Positions 48,434 to 59,700 of a stretch of 64,000 nucleotides of DNA are shown piece by piece; the first letter of the stretch is position 1, and the number at the start of each line of letters is the position of its first letter. A program made the translations under genes and the position numbers. Under the pieces are notes generated by a model, which saw nothing but the letters and a program-made list of their open reading frames with translations, was not told the DNA's origin and searched no databases. The stretch lies in the NCBI RefSeq assembly GCF_000002595.2, contig NC_057020.1, forward strand, positions 3,632,706 through 3,696,705, given 5' to 3'. Source of the stretch: Chlamydomonas reinhardtii (lineage: Eukaryota > Chlorophyta > Chlorophyceae > Chlamydomonadales > Chlamydomonadaceae).

Positions 48434-49167
48434 AGGCCGCGGGGCTGACAGGTCATCATCTAGGCGGGTGATAGCAGCGGCCACAGCGATGAGCGCGCGG
48501 CCCACTCGGCCCATACAGAGGCAGGCGGAAACGGCGATGGAGTGGCAGGGCGCCCTATGGAGCGGTTTATAAGACGTACAGACGTTTCGTTGCCCCTCCT
48601 AGGCATGACTTCTGGTTAACTAGATAGCGGCTTGGATGGTGAGTAGGACTAGGGAGTGATTGGTACTGCGTATGGGCTGTCGTGAGGGCGCGTGTGACTG
48701 ACGGATGGGCTCGGCACGCAGCTGCAGTGGCGCGGGAACCATGCCGTGGCGTGGTCCGGGGCCCAGTTTGTCAGGGGGCCGAGCGGGGCCCAGCGCTTTT
48801 GCTGGAGGCGACCGCTGAAGCCTTCGTCACGACGGCCATGGACTTCATTTGCCGCTAACCATGATGGTTTCAAGCTTTCGGGCGCGGCCAAGCCTCTACC
48901 AGACCAACAACCTTGCAGCGCAGCTGCGTCCCGCAGCGCGCGCAGGCCAGATTGGGGGCCTTCGCTGGCCATTTTAAGGGACCGTCAATACATTGAAACA
49001 TTCAGCAGCTTCACAACTTCAACCAATTCCAGCAAATACGTGCAAGCTAACACTCTTCCGACACACCTAAACGCCTCGCGCCCTTGCGCGGGCCCGCAAC
49101 GGCCAGCGGCGCTTCTGCAGCTGCAACCCTTTGGACAAAGTACCAAGAGAGGTTAAGGAAAGGCACG
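48434..49167. other. CNOT11 3' UTR and RO60 5' region (48434-49167)
   Basis: 734 bp with no exon-like open frame and no TGTAA. The last about 170 bases before the RO60 start are AT-richer and probably include its transcription start. Confidence 0.5.
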
Positions 49168-52061
49168 ATGGCCGATGCTCAAGCTTCGTCGATTCCCGCG
49201 ACCATGGGCACCGGCGGTCCTGCCGCTCCTGAGCCGGTGCCGCAGTCGGAGCCGCTGAGCGAGGACCAGGTTCTCAACAACGCGGGCGGTTTCGTCTTCA
49301 AGGTCGACGATTTCACGCTGCTGCGTCGATTCATCATTCTGGGCTCCGACGGTAAGGGCGCGTGTCATGTACGGTTAGCGTTATCTATGCAACAAGCAGA
49401 ATTTCGCAAGCGGATGCCTGGTCTGGCCTGGGTGGGCCCCACAGGTGGGCCTGGGTTGGGGCCTTCTGACTGGGCATCCGGATACGGTATGCCTCGCCTC
49501 TTAGTCTTTGAGCGCTGTGTCTAACCTATTGCCCTTCTCGCCCCCTCTCCCTTGCCCTCCTGCCCCTTCCCCCCTCCAGCCAACAACTACTACGTCTCGC
49601 GCAAGTCTGTGGACCTGGCGTCCGCCCAGTGCGTGGTGCGACTGCTGGCGGCGGGGCAGGGCGAGGCGGTGGTGAAGGAGGTCGTCGACATCAGCCGGGA
49701 GGGACGGGCGCCCAAGCAGGCCACCGGTGAGCAACTGGGATGATGGGACTGATGGGCAGAGGCTAGCGTACACCCGCTTGAAGTTTGGAAGCACGGCTTC
49801 AGGCAGTTAGGGAATGGTGGGTGCACGCACACCGTAGTCTGTGGGAATGACATGCACATCAGCGTGAGACCGAAACCGCGCGCTCGGCGGAACCCGGCTT
49901 TCCTGGATCCTATACATCTTCTTAATACCATGCGCCCTTCCGTCCTGCCCTTCGACTGTACCCCCTCCCTGCAGGTATCGTGGTCCTGGCCATGTGCGCT
50001 CGCCTGGGCGACCCCGCCACCAGCCGCGCGGCGCTGGCTGCAGTGCCGGCCGTGTGCCGCACCGCCTCCACCCTGTTCGAGTGGGTGCAGCGCTGTAAGG
50101 AGGTGGGCGCAGCGGCTGGTATCGCCAAGACCGAGTCGGGCGCAGTCGATGCAGCTGCCTTCGCCGCCTGGCTCGACGCTGCGTCTCGCGATGCGAGCGC
50201 TGCCGCTCCTGCTGCCCCGTCGGGTGGCCGCGGCGGCCGCGGCGGCGGCCGTGGTGGCCGCGGTGGCCGCGGCGGCGGCAAGGAGGCCGGTGGTGGTGAG
50301 GCGCTAGGAGGCCTGGGCGGCCGCACTGGCAAGCTGAGCTGGGGCCGCGCCATGCGTCGCACCGTGGCCCGCTGGTACCTGGACAAGACGGCGGCCGCGG
50401 TGGCGTACCAGGCGACCAAGTACAGCCAGCGCAACGGCTGGAGCCATGCCGACCTGCTGCGACTGGCACACCCGGACCCTGAGGAGCACGCGGCCAAGCG
50501 CCGGAAGGTGGTGGAGGGCGCTGCGGCCGCTGTGAAGGCTGCGGCCGCCCCGGACACTGAGGCAGCTGCAGCCTCAGCCGATTCAGACTCGGAGTGGGTG
50601 GTGGTGGGTGGTGGCGATGGCGAGGCAGCTGGCTCGGAGCTGGGCGCCCTGGCGGCAGCGATGGCGGCGGCTGCTCCGGCTGCCGCCGCCGGTGGTGACG
50701 CGGCAGCCGCTGCCGAGGCTCAGCGGGTGGCTGACCTGAAGGCCGTGTTCGCTTTCCTTACCCATGGCACCGTGCCAGGCCAGAAGCAGGCGCCCAAGCA
50801 TAAGAAGGCTGCAGCGTCGGACGAGGCAGCTACGGACCCTGCTGTTAAGGTCGCTGAGGCGCCTGCCGCGGCTGAGGCGCCTGCCGCGGCTGATGAGGCG
50901 CCTGCCGCGGCTGAGGCGCCTGCTGCGGCTGAGGCGGCCGCCGCGGCTGAGGCGGCCGCGTCCATTGTGCTGAGCCCGGTGATGCAGTACCTGGTAGATG
51001 CCCACCGCCTGCGCAAGGAGATCCGCGCGCCGCCGCCCCTCAAGTCCGCAGCGCGCAAGCGCGGGCGTGAGGGGGCTGAGTCGGATGAGGAGCAGGAGGA
51101 AGAGGCGGATCCCCAGGTGGTGGCTCAGCACGAGGCCGCAACCGCCGCTGCGGTTGAGTCGGCGCTCACTCTCATCCGCCGGCACCGCTTCGGCCACGAG
51201 CACGTGGGTGACACCGTGCTGCTGCGGAACCCGGCGGTGTGGGGCGCGTTCCTTGAGAACGGCATGCCGCTGACCGCTATGATTCGCAACCTGGGCCGCA
51301 TGTCGGAGCTTGGTCTGCTGGTGCAGCCCAGCTACCAGAAGCGCGTCACGGACCGCCTGCGCGACGCGAAGGCACTGACGGCGGCGCGCGTGCACCCCAT
51401 GACGCTTCTGGACGCCATGTGCACCTACCGCAACGGTGGGGGCGCACGCGGCAAGGCGCGCTGGAACCCAGTTCCAGCCGTTACGTCGGCGCTGGAGGAC
51501 GCGTTCTACCTGGCGTTCAAGAACGTGGTGCCCACTGGCAAGCGCTACCTGCTGGGGCTGGATGTGAGCGGCTCCATGGGCTGTGCCAACTGCTCTGGTA
51601 TGACGTCCCTCACTGCGCGCCAGGCGGCGGCGGCCGTGGTGATGACGCTGGTGCGCACCGAGCCGTGGGTCAAGACGATGGCGTTCTCGCACCAGCTTGT
51701 GGAGTTCGACGTGCGTGAGTCCGACCGGCTCGAGGAGGTGGTGCGGCGGGCGGAGCGCATCCCCATGGGCGGCACCGACTGCGCGCTGCCAATGATCTAC
51801 GCGACGGAGAAGCAGCTACCCGTGGACGTGTTCGTGGTGCTGACGGACAATGAGACGTGGTTCGGCGGCGTGCACCCGACTGAGGCGCTGAAGCGCTACC
51901 GCACCGCCATGAAGATGCCTGACGCCAAGCTGGTGGTGCTGGCATTCAGCGTCAACGACTTCAGCATCGCCGACCCCAAGGACCCCGGCATGCTGGACGT
52001 GGCGGGGCTGGACTCGGCGGTGCCGCGAGTGGTGGCGGACTTTGCGCGTGGAGGTGTGTGA
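49168..52061 (+). CDS. RO60: Ro60-like RNA-binding protein (TROVE plus vWA domains)
   Basis: Three exons: 49168-49351, 49580-49726 and 49975-52061; both introns phase 1; 805 residues. Ro60 binds misfolded small RNAs and Y RNAs as a ring of helical repeats. The N-terminal GGFVFKVDDFTLLRRFIILG with YYVSRKSVDLASAQCVVRLL starts the TROVE domain. KLSWGRAMRRTVARWYLDKT and HPMTLLDAMCTYRNG continue it. The C-terminal vWA domain has a complete metal site: LGLDVSGSMGCANCSGMTS, then PMGGTDCALPM, then VLTDNETWFGG. The family is about 540 residues. Here the TROVE part carries an Arg/Gly box (GGRGG repeats, residues 194-212) and Ala/Glu/Pro repeats (EAPAAAEAPAAADEAPAAA and similar, coded near 50850-50960) plus a basic-acidic stretch. 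These inserts should sit on loops (inference). Confidence 0.93.
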
Positions 52062-52485
52062 GAGGCTAGATTAGATGTTGAGAGGGCTGCAGTAAGGAAG
52101 TTTTGGTGAACTTGTTGTGAATGCGCTCTCGTGTGGTGGCAAGGGCCATGAGTATCGGTACTGGTACTGACTGGTATGCGGGGAGTTCATCGTATGTTAT
52201 CATGTGCGGCACGCATCGATGTTGCATGCGCCACGGGAGCTTTAATGGATGATGTTAGCGCGGACAACGTATGTGCTTATGTTTCTTTTGTTGATAATAA
52301 AGCTTGGTTAAGGGAGCGATGCAGGATGTTCCGGACTTCCGGTTGCAGGCAAGTTATGGGCAGTGAGAGGGGGCATGGCCCGTCATGCAGTGCAGGACAG
52401 CGCTATTGCGATGCTGTGTGCGCACGCATGCAACACGGACATCATGGAATGACACGTGTGAAAGAGCAGGGGTGATGCGACCCCC

Positions 52486-52505
52486 GACCGACCGACCGAC
52501 CGACC
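52486..52505. repeat. (GACC)n microsatellite
   Basis: Five GACC units; the same unit recurs at 52979-52997. Confidence 0.85.
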
Positions 52506-52600
52506 CCCCCTGCCGTACGACCCCCCAAAACCCCCTCAGAACCCCTTAGTTTTTTGTCAGGTTGGTGCCAATCGACTGCTCTCGGTGAGCTCTATCGCTA

Positions 52601-52605
52601 TGTAA
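52601..52605 (+). terminator. candidate TGTAA poly(A) signal of RO60
   Basis: TGTAA 540 bases after the RO60 stop. Confidence 0.4.
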
Positions 52606-52978
52606 AATGATCCGCCTTGGGAACACACTTTGGCCGACCGACATGTGGACCTGTAGACATGTCCAACCGTCTGCCGACAAGTATCCTGGCCTGCTATGCA
52701 ACGGCTTATTCCGATGTTACTTGATAGTGTGAAATGTGCTGACACGTTCACCATGCAAAACCCGGCCGGCACCGGCTTGTCCCTGACCAGTTCCCCAGGC
52801 ATCTCCCGAGATGCCGACATGCCGCTCCCCAAACTGCCCCAAACTATGCACGTGTGCTGAGCCTGGGGTATACCTACGCACGCATCGTGGAGCTGCACCC
52901 ATTGCGCCGCGTGTTGCAGGACAGAAGCGCTAGGAACAAAACTTGGCACGAACCTGTGCAAAACTTCGTGGGACCCCA

Positions 52979-52997
52979 GACCGACCGACCGACCGAC
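52979..52997. repeat. (GACC)n microsatellite, second run
   Basis: Nearly five GACC units, 475 bp after the first run. Confidence 0.85.
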
Positions 52998-53579
52998 AAC
53001 TTTGAGGGGCCATAACTTTGCAGCAAAGTCGGGGTTGGGCCCTGATAGCATGTGATGGCTCGGCGTCTTCGGGAGCTGGGACTGTCCCCTCTGTAACATC
53101 CGCATCCATAACTTTGCATCCAGAAACCCATTTTCAATTTTGAAAGCGGATTCGTGATTTTCTCGTTGAGCTCTATCCATTTGAGGCATGGGGTCTGTTT
53201 CGGAAGATTCTACCCCCCCTGGTGATGCGGTGATGACACGGGGGTTGGTTGTGATACACCGCAGGCACGGAGCGGTACTGGAGTGCAGGGCAAAGTTGGA
53301 CTGTTGTAACAATTAAAGGGATGCCATGGCAAAGGCTGCCTGAAGTCCTGAACTCAACAATAATCCCGGCTCCCATACCAGGACGCTGCAGGCAGCCACA
53401 ATCCTCGCTACTAGACCAACTGTGCCGCTGTGCCTATCTAACCACGACACGATTGTCCCACTGCCGTAACGGGTTCACGTACTTCACGCCCCGCAGCCCG
53501 CGTGCTTCCGTGCTTGCATGCATTCATGCAGCCCAGCTTCGCGACACCCAGCACACTGACGCGCCTAGGCCAAGAGCCG

Positions 53580-55692
53580 TCAATGCATCTCGTCATCCGA
53601 GTCCTTGCCGCCATAGCGCCGCCCCTTCTTTCGACCCGCCTCTCCCCGCCACAGCCCCAGGCGGCGCAGCAGCTTGGGCGCTGCGAAGGCGCCCACTGAC
53701 AGCAGCACCACCGCCCCCAGGAAGCACATGGCCATGCCTGTGTGGACGTCATCAGGGTCATTACGATGCGGGTTAAGCGGCAGTGCACGCTGGGCAAGCA
53801 AGTTCCATACAGCAGGTACAACACCGTGCGTGAGCCTGCCTTACGCAGCCGCGTTCAGTCATGGCTAGGATCGTAACGCAACACGCCGCTATCACGGCTC
53901 AGGCGGCCCCTGAGGCGAAAGGAAATCCGTATGGCATGCCAACGCCGCACAATCCGTGCAGCGGGCTCACCCAGTGCGTGGAAGAGGATTTGGTGCTCCA
54001 TGTTGGGCGCCGTCCGCCGCATGATGTCCCGCTCACGCACGGATGGGTCGCGCGTGTGCCTGAGGCGTGTGAAACACACGGGCGTCGTCACCGTTACACT
54101 CAGAGCAAGGCAACCCCCACTGCACTTGCCCCGCGTACAGGTACAACGAGCCCAGCAACGAGCCCCGCAGCAATGTGCGCGAGCGCCGCAAGTGGGCAGC
54201 AGCACCCAGAGGTCCCCAACCGCCAACCGCTATCCCGCCGCAACCAGCCGCCCCACGCACTTGACGGTGATGGTGGTGGCGTTGCGTGCGGCGCTGGGCA
54301 GGTACAGGCGGCCGTTGACGCGGCCATTGCGCGGGTCCAGCCGCCGCCAGTGGCCCAGCTCCCAGCCCGACTCGTCGCTGCAGCCCGGCCCGCCGCCCAG
54401 CTCCGTGTCGGCGGCATAGCGCCCGGTGGCAGGGTCCCGAGACACCTGGTGTGTTTTTAAGAAGGTCGGCATAGCACATCATATGACAAGTGTAGCATAG
54501 CACGCATGGCACGATGCACGCTGCTGCACACCGCCCCGCTACCCCGGGCCAGCTGCCCTGCCCTGCTCCCCGCCCCCGGTCGCTGGCCTGCCGCACCGTT
54601 GCCCCGTTTCACCCAAACCCAGTCCCCACCTTGATGCACAGCGCCCACAGGTACTCGTGCACGCCGCACGTGTTGTCCGCCTGCCACACGCCCTTTTGGT
54701 CGTACATGCAGCGCCCCTCGCCGCCCGCCGGCACGATGCGCTCGCGCGCGAACACCACCCGGCCCAGGTCCAGCCGCGACTCGGCCCCCGTGGCCCCGTC
54801 CTTGGCTACGAGTATCATGCCGCGGGCGCGCCGGAGCTCGGGCACCACGGGCCGCCACAGCGCGCCCTTGCTGTGCGCCACCTTGTGCTGGTCTAGCAGC
54901 GGCGCGGACTTGAGCGCCGGGAACAACAGCGGCAGCAGCTTATCGGCTCGGAATTCTTGCAGCCGGGACTGCGCACCTCGCCGCCGGCTGCTGCTACTGT
55001 TGGTGTTGCTGGTGGTGGTGTGGGTGGTGTTGCTGGTGATGGTGTGGGTGGTGGTGTGGGTGGTGGTGTGGGTGTTGCTGGTGGTGGTGTGGGTGGTGGC
55101 ACTGTGGTCGTGGGGGGAGCCTGCGGCCGGGCCGGACGCTGCGGCGGGCACGGCCACGCGTTTGGACTTGAAGGTGTGTGGGAGCAGTGGCACGCTGTCG
55201 CTGTGCCCCTCCACCTCCAGCCGCCACTCGCTGGCGGCGAACACGGCCGCATGCTGCGCATCCCACTCCTGGAGGTCTGCGGGTGAGCAGCAGGGTGGTG
55301 GGTTGGCGGCGGGGAGGGTCCGTGCACACGCCGGGTGAGGCCGTGCCTTGGTGTAATGGTAAGGGTGTGATGGCTTATCGCATGCCGCTATCCACCTGAG
55401 CTGAGACTCCCAACAGCCGCCATTCATGCGGCTTCGCCCGCGCTTCCCTCTTAAGGCGAGCGCCAAGGAGTGTCCCTGCTGCCTCTGCTTCTGATGCTGC
55501 CTTTGAGCACAGAGTCAGGAGGCCCTAGCGCTCACATTCGAAGTATGCTGCCTCCACACGACGGTGTAAGTGCGCGTAGTGGTTGCCGCGGACCAACCAC
55601 ACGCCTGCAATCAGCAGCGCGACTGATACCGCCAGCAGCGTCCACGCCCGACCCTCCGTCAGCTCATCACCGGAACTCTCCGGCTGCGGGTC
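53580..55692 (-). CDS. two-TM membrane protein of unknown function (5' end not resolved)
   Basis: Exons 55536-55692, 54630-55276, 54261-54445, 53971-54059 and 53580-53737 join in phases 1, 0, 2 and 1 (411 residues). Exon 55536-55692 starts at an acceptor in phase 0, so a start exon lies upstream. One candidate is 55875-55892 (MLAVQR), tentative. Not recognised. It has an N-terminal membrane span (AWTLLAVSVALLIAGVWLVR) and a C-terminal one (MAMCFLGAVVLLSVGAFAAP) followed by a basic tail RRLGLWRGEAGRKKGRR and the end DSDDEMH. Between them is a roughly 300-residue domain with cysteines (GEGRCMYDQKGVWQADNTCG, GPGCSDESGWELG, then VHEYLWALCIKV), interrupted by a Thr/His repeat (THTTT units, coded 55000-55110). 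The topology suggests a lumenal or extracellular domain held at both ends. Confidence 0.72.
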
Positions 55693-56723
55693 CTGCGGCC
55701 GGCGGCATCATGCCAGGGGTGTGTGGCGAGCTGGGCACAACGATGGTTCCCGATGCTTCGCCGTTACATTACGTTGTCCTTAAACGTGAGTACGCGCACT
55801 GGAGGAACGCACAGAGCAGGACCAGGCGCCTGCCGAGAACCAATCGTCGCAAGGCAGAGTCTGTCCAAACATACTCTTTGGACAGCGAGCATGACAACTT
55901 GCCCTTTGTAAGTAAGGCTGGTGATTTACAGGCCGAGGTCCAGTGTCTATGAAGAGTTTCGTGTCGTTGACATCCACGGCACGTTGGCGCACGCGATAGT
56001 TACTCATAGTTATTTCGTGTAAACTTTTTAATTTGAGAGTATTTGGGTGTGTGGAACGGTGACTTTTGCTGCTGGGAGACCAAGGGGGCGTGTCGAGAGG
56101 GGGGTGAAGGAGTGTCGTGCAGCCATGTGGTCCCTTCGAATAGGCGAAGTTCACGTCCAAGCTTCAATGAGCATTCTTTGGCGTTTAGATGGAGATGGCG
56201 ATGGGGCGGAAGCAATGGTTTCCCGGGTGCTCCACCCTGCTAGGCACGCTCACCCTCGCTCACCTCCCTGCGCGCGCACCTCCTCCCAGTCCGGGCCCCT
56301 CAGAAATGCTCAGAACTTTCCCACCCCTACTATTGATAGTGTCACCTATAGCTGACACCTGTAGATTTGCGCTGACAGAAGCCGTCCTATACGGCAGCCG
56401 CCTGAGACAATCGGCCGACAGCCCGGTTCAGCATTGCACCGATCTCAGCTATGCAGAGGCAGCTGGATGATTCATGTGTTGCATACTCAGAATACTGGCG
56501 TTTCCTACAGAGGGGCACTAACTTGCAGCAACGAGAGACTGCCCATGCGCAGACTGCACAACTCTGCTGCAATCTTTTGAATGTGTCCCCTATTGGAAAT
56601 GTCCTTAGCTATTTCTTCAATTGATATAACAACCTAACCGTCCTAGGGATTGCGACGCGCGTGGCCTGTGTAAGAGCAAAATGCCCCGTCGATGAGGCCC
56701 TCTCAAGAGAGGGCCTGGGCCCC
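55693..56723. other. divergent 5' region (55693-56723)
   Basis: About 1 kb between the two-TM gene and the kinase gene. It probably contains the first exon of the former. 55950-56050 and 56560-56640 are AT-rich. Nothing else recognised. Confidence 0.45.
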
Positions 56724-59700
56724 ATGGACATCGTGCCAAGGAGCAGCGTCGAGGTGCAAATGACTGCTCTCGCTAACGGGGTGCATTAGGGGCCAGGCAT
56801 TCCAAGGGCCCCCCGACCCCGGTCATGGGATGAGAACATTCCAAACGTGCCTCTCCCTCTCCCTGTGCGGGCAAGCGCACCGCGAAACGGCTTGAAGGCC
56901 GCCCCTCCGCTGCCTCTCCTGCCTTGCAGAGGGATGTTCTCGAGGCAATCCTGAAGGCGCTCCCTTGGCACGATGCCAGCCTGGCAAACGCCGTGAGGGA
57001 GTCCCTCCACGCACACGCACACGCACACGCACATGCAAATGGGACCGGAAACGGCGTGTCCCATGCCCAGCCCGCTGCGCTGCCCGGCCCGGGCCGCGAA
57101 GAGCGGGTAGGTCCAGGAGCTTGGCCGGATGTGCTTGGGGCGGCCGTCGGCCTGAGCCGTGTTTGGGCTGTGAGGAGAGGGCTGCGTTGGCAACAGGTGA
57201 CCCCCCCGCACAGTCGCCGCTAGTGCGTCATAGAAGGCCAGAGCTCAGCTTACAAACCATGATGCGCTGATCTGTGTGGTTTATTCCTTGGTGTGCTTCT
57301 GCAAATTTAGGAGGATCAGGCAGGCCGCCGGGCGACGCGGGGGGCAGCTGCAGCCGGTGCTACTGCCGCTACTGCCGCCGCTGCAGCTCCCCAGCCTCCG
57401 CCCCGGTCGCACCCCCCGGGGCCGCACGCGTTCACCCCGGGTCCCCACGGGGCTCTGCAGCTGGCGCTGTCGCACTTGACTGGCGTGCCCGGGCATCTGG
57501 CGGGTGGGTGGCGAAGGGCCGGGGAGTGGGAAGGCCGAGAGTGGCGCCATCGGCGAGGGTACAGCGGGCCGATAAGCTGGCGTAGCTCGCATCACATCGC
57601 GGCAAGGAGTGTGCGCGGTTCATGTAACGGTCTGCATTCATGGGTATCAGGGTTAGTCAACACAGAGAGAGCAGTACGGCCATGCCGGTACCGACTTCCT
57701 TTCTTGCTGCGTGTGTGTATCAGGTGTGGCGGAAGGCCAAGTCTCCAGTGCGTCACTCACGCTGTCTGTGGCACTGGCGGCCGCCGCCAATGGCAGCCTG
57801 CCGCTGCCGCTGCTGCAGCTGGTGTCGCCGTACAGGTGTGTGCGTGTATGTATGTGTGTGCGTGTTTATGTATGCCCTTTTGCACTCGTGCACCTGGGGA
57901 AATAGGGAGGAACCCCAGGCGTGTGGGGTGGGCGCTTTTCTTCTTGACTTCGACATGCCCCACGTATTGGAGGCGCGCCTGGTGGGCTGGGCTCTCGCTG
58001 CCCGCCCCTCCATGCCATCACGCGCTCTGCCCCTCTGTCCCCCCCCCGCACCCACCCACCCATCCCGCCGCTTCGTCTCCCCGCCCATGCCGCGGCCGAC
58101 CCATCTCACGCCGAGCCCATGTACTCTTGCCACTTAACACTGCCGCCCTCCCTCCTTTCTCCCTCTTTCTTCCTTTGTCAAGCCGCGCGCGGGATCCCAT
58201 AGCCTTGTACTGCCCTGCTACGCTACTTCCACGACTTCTACTCATACTCGCCGCCTTGCCATCCCCCACATGTCCGTCGCGCCCGGCTGCTGGACGCTTC
58301 TACCTGGCGCTTCCTCGTTCACATCCAGGTGAGTATGTTAGTATAACCTTGCAACTAGTTGGGCGACGGGGTCCGCGCGCGGCTCGCACTGTTGACATGA
58401 CTTCGGAGCTGCTCTGGACTGCTCCTTCCACCTGCCGCTACACTGCCCAAGCCCGCCCGACTACATACGGTGATGTACAACGACGCGCTTTTGCAGCTGC
58501 AGTTCTCCTTGCCGCGCGACTGTTTCCTTACGGGATTGGTTCAACGTTAACCCCCCCCCCCCACACACACACACATGAGTGGCTTTTCCCCATCCCACCA
58601 CCCTCTCGTCTTGATTAATCATGCATGGACCCTCCCCATCTGGCTGATGTGCCGTGCAGGGCCCGACTAGACACTCTGGGCCACGTGGGCAAGGGCGGGT
58701 TTGGCAGTGTGGTGGCCGTACGCAGGTGGGTGGCACAGGAGGCGGCGGGAAGCGGCGGGGAGGGGCCGGCGGCGGGGAGGGGCGGTGGCGGGAGAGGTTT
58801 GGGAAAAGGCTGGAGGGGAGAGGCACCCGCGCCGCGTCGTGCAGCCGTCGTGTGTTCAACGTGCCCTGGCCCCGGCCCCGCACTGTGGCTACCGGGACTC
58901 CGATCCTTTGGCCCCACCTGACCACAACGCCCGTTGGACCTTCCAGGTGCCCCGCTGCGCACACGCGTGCATTCCCGTGTTCGCCTCCCTCGCCTTCTCC
59001 TGACTGGTACCCCTCTTTCCTCCCCCTTAGTTACTGTACCTGGCTACGCCTTCACTTCTTAAACAATCATGAATGTAACCCCTTAACGCAGCATAAATGT
59101 AAACCCCCACCCTCCTCTCCCCACCCCTTGTAGCCGGCTGGACCAGCGGCTCATGGCTGTCAAGGCCGTGCACTTCCGCTCCGAGCTGCCGCCCTGGGCG
59201 CCGCCGCAGCAGCTGGAGGCGCGGCACGCCAAGCTGCTGCGAGAGGTGAGGCAGCAGCGCCGCCACCAGTGGACGAGCCGGGTGGATTGTGAGGTTCGAC
59301 TCGCCATTCCCAGTTGGGGCCATGAGGCGATACTGTGCCGATGCGAACGATGCGGACGCTTCCTCCTTGTCCTTGCCTGTCACACACCACACATCCTTTC
59401 GTGCTTTCATAACTCTATCATAGCACGGGTGGTACACGCCTTGTGACAAATAAGTAACAAACATTTTCTTCGGTTTACAACACAACGAACGCACGCACAG
59501 GTCCAGACGCTGGCTTGTCTAGAAGGCAGCCCTCACGTGATCCGCTACTACAGCGCCTGGATCGAGCCGGCCTGGGAGAAGCTGGGGCAGGTGCTGGCGC
59601 GGGAGGGGCACGTGCCCGCGCCGGCCGCGGCGCCGGGGGCGGCGCCTGGGGCGGCCATGAGCAGCAGCGGTGTGGGGACGGGAGGTGGTTTTGCGGCGGC

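Larger units (their letters stand above)
52062..53579. other. RO60 3' UTR and gene-free stretch (52062-53579)
   Basis: TGTAA at 52601-52605. Two (GACC)n runs (52486-52505 and 52979-52997) and a 17-bp near-perfect direct repeat (52580-52596 and 53161-53177) occur, with the phrase cataactttgca at 53011 and 53106. No exon-like frame. Confidence 0.6.

Noticed and set aside
49084-49167. An earlier in-frame start for RO60
   Set aside because: The upstream frame lacks an ATG; the ATG at 49168 has a good context and starts a typical acidic N terminus.
58540-58575. C-run plus (CA)n as a functional element
   Set aside because: Simple pyrimidine tract and microsatellite within a kinase intron.
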